A stretch of 8,876 nt of DNA, from the NCBI GenBank assembly GCA_900552315.1, contig URZM01000083.1, positions 1 through 8,876 of the forward strand, in the 5' to 3' direction. A model generated the notes under the pieces. That model did no database searches and was not told the DNA's origin. It saw only the letters and a list, made by a program, of their open reading frames with translations. Both the position numbers and the translations under genes were made by a program. How positions within the stretch are numbered: position 1 is the first letter of the stretch; each line of letters begins with the position of its first letter. Origin of the DNA: an uncultured Bacteroidales bacterium (lineage in GTDB: Bacteria; Bacteroidota; Bacteroidia; Bacteroidales; Muribaculaceae). Below, one piece after another: positions 5,532-8,876 of the stretch.

Positions 5532-7751
5532 TCAGTTGCCCATCTCGGAGAGGAACTTGATGCGCATGAGGCGTATCTCCTCGTCGGAGTAGTCTCCACC
5601 GAACTCTTCGATGGCTTCTTCGAGATTGTCCTCCTCGCTGTCGGCGAACCAGTCCATGAGTTCCTCCTGGTGGTCTTCGTCGAGAAGGTCGTCCAGATAA
5701 TAGTCGAGGTTCAGGCGTGTGCCGGCATCGACTATGGCTTCTATCTCGTCGAGCAGCTCGCTCATCTCCAGCCCTTTGCTTTCGGCGAGCTCTTCCAGGT
5801 CGATCTTTCGGTCTATGCCTTGGATAATGGCTATCTTGACCTTGCTCTTGTTGGGCATGGTGCGCACACGCATGTCCGTGGGACGCTCTATGTCGTTCTC
5901 TTTGACATAGTTGCCTATGACCTCCAGGAACTTCGCTCCGAATTTGCGGGCCTTTCCTGCTCCTACCCCGGGAATGGTCTGCAGCTCTTCCATGTTTACG
6001 GGATATGTCGTGGCCATCGCCTCGAGGCTTGGGTCCTGGAAAATGACGTAGGGTGGCAGCTTCCTGAGTCGTCCTTCTTGTTTGCGGAGGTCTTTGAGGA
6101 TGGCGTAGAGCTGGGCGTCGGCGGCGCCGGCGCCTCGCATGGCCTCGTCGGCGGCGTCTGTTTCCGAGAAATCGTTGTCTTCGGTAATCTTGAAGCTGAC
6201 GGGGTTTTCGAGGTAGCGCAGTCCGGCGTCGGTGACGTGCAGGATGCCGTAGCTCTCCACGTCACGCTCCAGATAACCCGCTATGAGGGCTTGCCGGATG
6301 AGGGTGTGGAGGAATTTCTCCTCGCGGTCGGAGACGCAGCCGAACATCTCGAGTTCCTGATGGCGGCGGGACTTGACCTCGTCGGTGCATCGGCCGATCA
6401 TGAGCGTGACGATGTACTCTGCCTTGAATTTCTGGCCTGCGGCCATCACGGTCTCGAGGGCGGCCATAAGCTCTTCCTTGGCCTCTATCTTGGCGCGTGG
6501 GTGCAGGCAGTTGTCGCAGTTGCCGCAATTGTCCTCGGTGTATTCCTCGCCGAAATAGTGGAGGAGCATGCGTCGGCGGCATACGGAGGACTCGGCGTAA
6601 GAGGCGGTCTCCATGAGCAGCTGCTTGCCGATTTCCTGTTCGCCGGCGGGCTTGCCTTGCATGAGTTTCTCCATCTTCTGGAGGTCCTTGTGGGTGTAGA
6701 AACAGATGCAGTTGCCTTGGCCTCCGTCACGCCCGGCGCGTCCGGTCTCCTGGTAGTATCCTTCGAGGCTCTTGGGTATGTCGTAGTGCATCACGAATCG
6801 TACGTCCGGCTTGTCTATCCCCATGCCGAAGGCGATGGTGGCCACTATGACGTCCACTTTCTCGAGCAGGAAGGCGTCCTGGTTGGCGGTGCGGGTGGCG
6901 CTGTCCATGCCGGCGTGGTATGGGAGTACCCTTATGTCGTTCACTTTAAGGGTCTCGGCCAACTCTTCCACTTTCTTACGGCTCAGGCAATATATGATGC
7001 CGCTTTGTCCGGGATGGTTCTTGATGTATCGGATGATGTCCCGGTCCACCTCCTTGGTCTTGGGGCGCACCTCGTAGTAGAGGTTGGAGCGGTTGAAGCT
7101 GGACTTGTAGACGTATGCCTGGGTCATGCCCAGGTTCTTCTGTATGTCATGCTGCACCTTAGGGGTGGCGGTGGCGGTGAGGGCTATGACGGGTCGGTTG
7201 TGGATCTCGTTAATCAGGGGCCTTATCTTACGGTATTCGGGTCTGAAATCGTGACCCCATTCAGAGATGCAGTGCGCCTCGTCCACTGCGTAGAAGCTTA
7301 TCGGGACAGTGCGCAGGAAGGCGATGTTCTCCTCTTTGGTAAGGCTTTCGGGAGCCACGTAGAGCAGCTTTGTGCGGCCGGCGCGCACGTCCTCCTTCAC
7401 GTCCTCTATGGCTGCCTTGGTGAGCGAGGAGTTGAGGAAATGCGCCACGCCGTCGTCGCCGCAGAACTGGCGCATGGCGTCCACTTGGTTCTTCATGAGG
7501 GCAATAAGTGGAGAGATGACTATGGCGGTGCCGGGCATGAGCAATGCCGGGAGCTGGTAACACAGGCTCTTGCCGCCGCCTGTAGGCATCAGCACAAACA
7601 CGTCACGGCCTTTCAGCAGGTCCATGATTATCTCCTCTTGCTTTCCTTTGAAATTCTCGAAGCCGAAATAGTGCCTCAGGGCGCGGCGCAGGTTGGCGGG
7701 GGTGATCCGGGAAGGGCTGGAGCTGATGTCGGTCTGTATGTCCATTTTCAT
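5532..7751 (-). CDS. recQ: ATP-dependent DNA helicase RecQ
   Basis: This 3'-5' DNA helicase unwinds branched DNA in recombination and fork repair. With the start at 7751 it has 739 residues; a second ATG at 7745 would give 737. The longer frame reaching 7838 starts inside the clpX terminator and upstream of the promoter, so it is rejected. Visible elements: FKGKQEE (motif 0), Walker A PTGGGKS at 56-62, DEAH at 157-160, the aromatic-rich loop CISEWGHDFRPEYR, LTATAT at 191-196, and QETGRAGRDG at 334-343. A zinc site follows (Cys391, Cys409, Cys412, Cys415). Then come an RQC winged helix (about 420-515), an HRDC domain (about 540-620, with LQTIPGVGAGKARKFG) and a C-terminal helix-turn-helix extension (about 635-739) rich in Asp/Glu. 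This long architecture is usual for Bacteroidetes RecQ as I know it. No truncation or frameshift is seen. Confidence 0.97.
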   Translation of the reverse strand: MKMDIQTDISSSPSRITPANLRRALRHYFGFENFKGKQEEIIMDLLKGRDVFVLMPTGGGKSLCYQLPALLMPGTAIVISPLIALMKNQVDAMRQFCGDDGVAHFLNSSLTKAAIEDVKEDVRAGRTKLLYVAPESLTKEENIAFLRTVPISFYAVDEAHCISEWGHDFRPEYRKIRPLINEIHNRPVIALTATATPKVQHDIQKNLGMTQAYVYKSSFNRSNLYYEVRPKTKEVDRDIIRYIKNHPGQSGIIYCLSRKKVEELAETLKVNDIRVLPYHAGMDSATRTANQDAFLLEKVDVIVATIAFGMGIDKPDVRFVMHYDIPKSLEGYYQETGRAGRDGGQGNCICFYTHKDLQKMEKLMQGKPAGEQEIGKQLLMETASYAESSVCRRRMLLHYFGEEYTEDNCGNCDNCLHPRAKIEAKEELMAALETVMAAGQKFKAEYIVTLMIGRCTDEVKSRRHQELEMFGCVSDREEKFLHTLIRQALIAGYLERDVESYGILHVTDAGLRYLENPVSFKITEDNDFSETDAADEAMRGAGAADAQLYAILKDLRKQEGRLRKLPPYVIFQDPSLEAMATTYPVNMEELQTIPGVGAGKARKFGAKFLEVIGNYVKENDIERPTDMRVRTMPNKSKVKIAIIQGIDRKIDLEELAESKGLEMSELLDEIEAIVDAGTRLNLDYYLDDLLDEDHQEELMDWFADSEEDNLEEAIEEFGGDYSDEEIRLMRIKFLSEMGN

Positions 7752-7786
7752 GATGGGGTCTTGTGCGAGGATAGATTTCTTGTTGA

Positions 7787-7818
7787 CAAAGTTAAGTAAA
7801 AAAATCGGAGTGCGCAAC
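7787..7818 (-). promoter_or_regulatory. Bacteroidetes-type promoter for recQ
   Basis: On the minus strand GTTG (7818-7815) precedes TAACTTTG (7794-7787) by 20 nt, fitting TTTG/TAnnTTTG. It starts about 10 nt after the T-run of the clpX terminator and would give a leader of about 30 nt to the ATG at 7751. This supports recQ as its own transcription unit and rules against the longer N-terminus. Confidence 0.72.
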
Positions 7819-7828
7819 ACCGGGCATG

Positions 7829-7862
7829 AAAAAAACATCGCACCCCGCCGGGGGGTGCGATG
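7829..7862 (-). terminator. Intrinsic terminator of clpX
   Basis: On the minus strand an 11-bp GC-rich stem (CATCGCACCCC at 7862-7852 with GGGGTGCGATG at 7846-7836) closes a 5-nt loop and is followed immediately by seven T (7835-7829). It lies 26 nt after the clpX stop. The flanking plus-strand sequence has no T-run, so it should act only on minus-strand transcripts. Confidence 0.96.
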
Positions 7863-7888
7863 CGATGTGTGAGGCGGAACGCCTGTTT

Positions 7889-8876
7889 TCAGTCGGCTAT
7901 CGAGGTTTTCTCGAAATGAGAGTCCTGGAGTTTTTGTTCCACGTATCGGCGCGTGACGTCGAACTCCTTTACGTCCATCGAGGGGACGTCGAACATAGCG
8001 TCGACCATCACGGTCTCGACTATGGAGCGGAGTCCGCGCGCGCCGAGCTTGTATTCCACGGCCTTGTCGACTATGAGGTCGAGGGCGTCGGGCTGGAATG
8101 TGAGCTTCACTCCGTCTATCTCGAACATGCGCTGGTATTGGCGTATGATGGCGTTCTTAGGTTCGGTGAGTATGCGGCGCAGGGCGTCGCGGTCCAGGGC
8201 CTGGAGGTGTGTGAGCACCGGCAGTCGGCCTATGATTTCGGGTATGAGTCCGAAGCTCTTGAGGTCCTGGGGCATGACGTACTGCATGAGGTCGGCTGTG
8301 CGTTCCTTGCGCTTCTTGGCGTCGTGGCCGAAGCCTACGACCATGGTGTTGAGGCGCTGGGCTATCTTGCGCTCTATGCCGTCGAAGGCTCCGCCGCAGA
8401 TGAAGAGGATGTTCTTCGTGTCGACTGGAATCATCTTCTGGTCGGGGTGCTTGCGGCCTCCGTTTGGCGGCACGAGGACCACGCTTCCCTCCAGGAGCTT
8501 GAGCAGGCCTTGCTGGACGCCTTCGCCACTCACGTCGCGTGTGATGGAGGGGTTGTCGCTCTTGCGGGCTATCTTGTCGATCTCGTCGATGAAGACGATG
8601 CCTTTCTGGGCGCGCTCCACGTCGTAGTCGCATGCCTGGAGCAGTCTGGTGAGGAGGCTCTCGATGTCCTCGCCCACATATCCGGCCTCGGTGAGGACGG
8701 TGGCGTCCACTATGGTGAAGGGGACGTCGAGCAGGCGTGCGATGCTCTTTGCCAGCAGGGTCTTGCCTGTGCCTGTGGGGCCTACCATGATTATGTTGCT
8801 CTTCTCTATGTCGACGTCGGCTTCCTGGTCGGTGCCTGTCTTCTCGATCTGGGCGAGGCGCTTGTAGTGGTTGTAG
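7889..8876 (-). CDS. clpX: ATP-dependent Clp protease ATP-binding subunit ClpX, 3' part (N-terminus outside window)
   Basis: ClpX is a hexameric AAA+ unfoldase that feeds tagged proteins to ClpP in the cytoplasm. The frame is open to the window edge, giving 328 visible residues. Before the internal ATG at 8788 there are 29 more ClpX codons (YNHYKRLAQ..., DIEKSNII), so 8788 is not the start. Roughly the first 85-90 residues, including the zinc-binding substrate domain, are missing. By visible numbering: Walker A GPTGTGKT at 32-39, pore loop GYVG at 65-68, Walker B IVFIDEID at 93-100, SGEGVQQGLLKLLEG at 116-130, RKH loop at 141-143, the ClpP-docking tripeptide as Val-Gly-Phe at 180-182, and sensor-2 GAR at 278-280. 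All ATPase motifs look intact. In Bacteroidetes clpX commonly follows tig and clpP; those would lie beyond the edge. A strong terminator follows the stop. Confidence 0.97.
   Translation of the reverse strand, partial: YNHYKRLAQIEKTGTDQEADVDIEKSNIIMVGPTGTGKTLLAKSIARLLDVPFTIVDATVLTEAGYVGEDIESLLTRLLQACDYDVERAQKGIVFIDEIDKIARKSDNPSITRDVSGEGVQQGLLKLLEGSVVLVPPNGGRKHPDQKMIPVDTKNILFICGGAFDGIERKIAQRLNTMVVGFGHDAKKRKERTADLMQYVMPQDLKSFGLIPEIIGRLPVLTHLQALDRDALRRILTEPKNAIIRQYQRMFEIDGVKLTFQPDALDLIVDKAVEYKLGARGLRSIVETVMVDAMFDVPSMDVKEFDVTRRYVEQKLQDSHFEKTSIAD

Noticed and set aside
5294..5599. Minus-strand 101-codon frame crossing the recQ-guaB gap
   Set aside because: It overlaps the end of recQ in another frame and runs into the guaB promoter. 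The product is Arg/Pro/Thr-rich without a family match I recognise, and no promoter or start signal is visible.
7752..7838. N-terminal extension of RecQ starting at 7838
   Set aside because: It begins inside the clpX terminator stem and upstream of the recQ promoter, and RecQ homology starts only after the ATG at 7751.
7889..8788. clpX starting at the ATG at 8788
   Set aside because: The 29 codons before it continue ClpX sequence in frame to the window edge, so the gene is cut by the window and is not N-terminally truncated.
1..8876. Mobile element, phage, CRISPR, toxin-antitoxin or defence system
   Set aside because: No transposase, integrase, spaced repeats or defence-type domain is seen. 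All genes are conserved housekeeping genes in the same orientation with similar codon use.

Overview
The window looks like chromosomal DNA from a GC-rich member of the Bacteroidales, probably of the Muribaculaceae type. The evidence is the close similarity of ClpX, RecQ, GuaB and the parvulin foldase to Bacteroidetes versions as I know them, the lack of strong Shine-Dalgarno sites before most starts, and three matches to the Bacteroidetes promoter (TTG/TTTG, about 20 nt, then TAnnTTTG). The family-level assignment is an inference; the order is fairly secure.

All six genes lie on the minus strand, so transcription runs from high to low coordinates. In that order they are: clpX (3' part, 8876-7889), a strong intrinsic terminator (7829-7862), recQ (7751-5532), a 267-nt intergenic region with GC-rich inverted repeats and the guaB promoter, guaB (5264-3792), a 129-nt spacer with an 11-bp hairpin, a secreted double-parvulin peptidyl-prolyl isomerase (3662-1728), an apparently bidirectional terminator (1663-1701), pyrB (1564-485), and the 5' part of a flavin-reductase-like gene (472 to the window edge). 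No tRNA, rRNA, insertion sequence, phage gene, CRISPR array or toxin/antitoxin gene was found. No gene-free stretch exceeds 300 nt.

The genes cover protein quality control (ClpX unfoldase, periplasmic foldase), DNA repair (RecQ) and the committed steps of pyrimidine (PyrB) and guanine nucleotide (GuaB) synthesis. They form several transcription units rather than one pathway operon. Only pyrB and the flavin-reductase-like gene, 12 nt apart, look tightly coupled.

The most unusual feature is pyrB. It encodes a complete aspartate carbamoyltransferase catalytic chain followed by a linker and a four-cysteine module that matches the zinc domain of the regulatory chain PyrI. PyrI's nucleotide-binding allosteric domain is absent and no separate pyrI follows. 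This looks like a deletion fusion of an ancestral pyrB-pyrI pair and may be an ATCase with built-in zinc domains but without the usual allosteric module. The rest of the window is mostly conserved housekeeping sequence, with a few intergenic structures worth checking.
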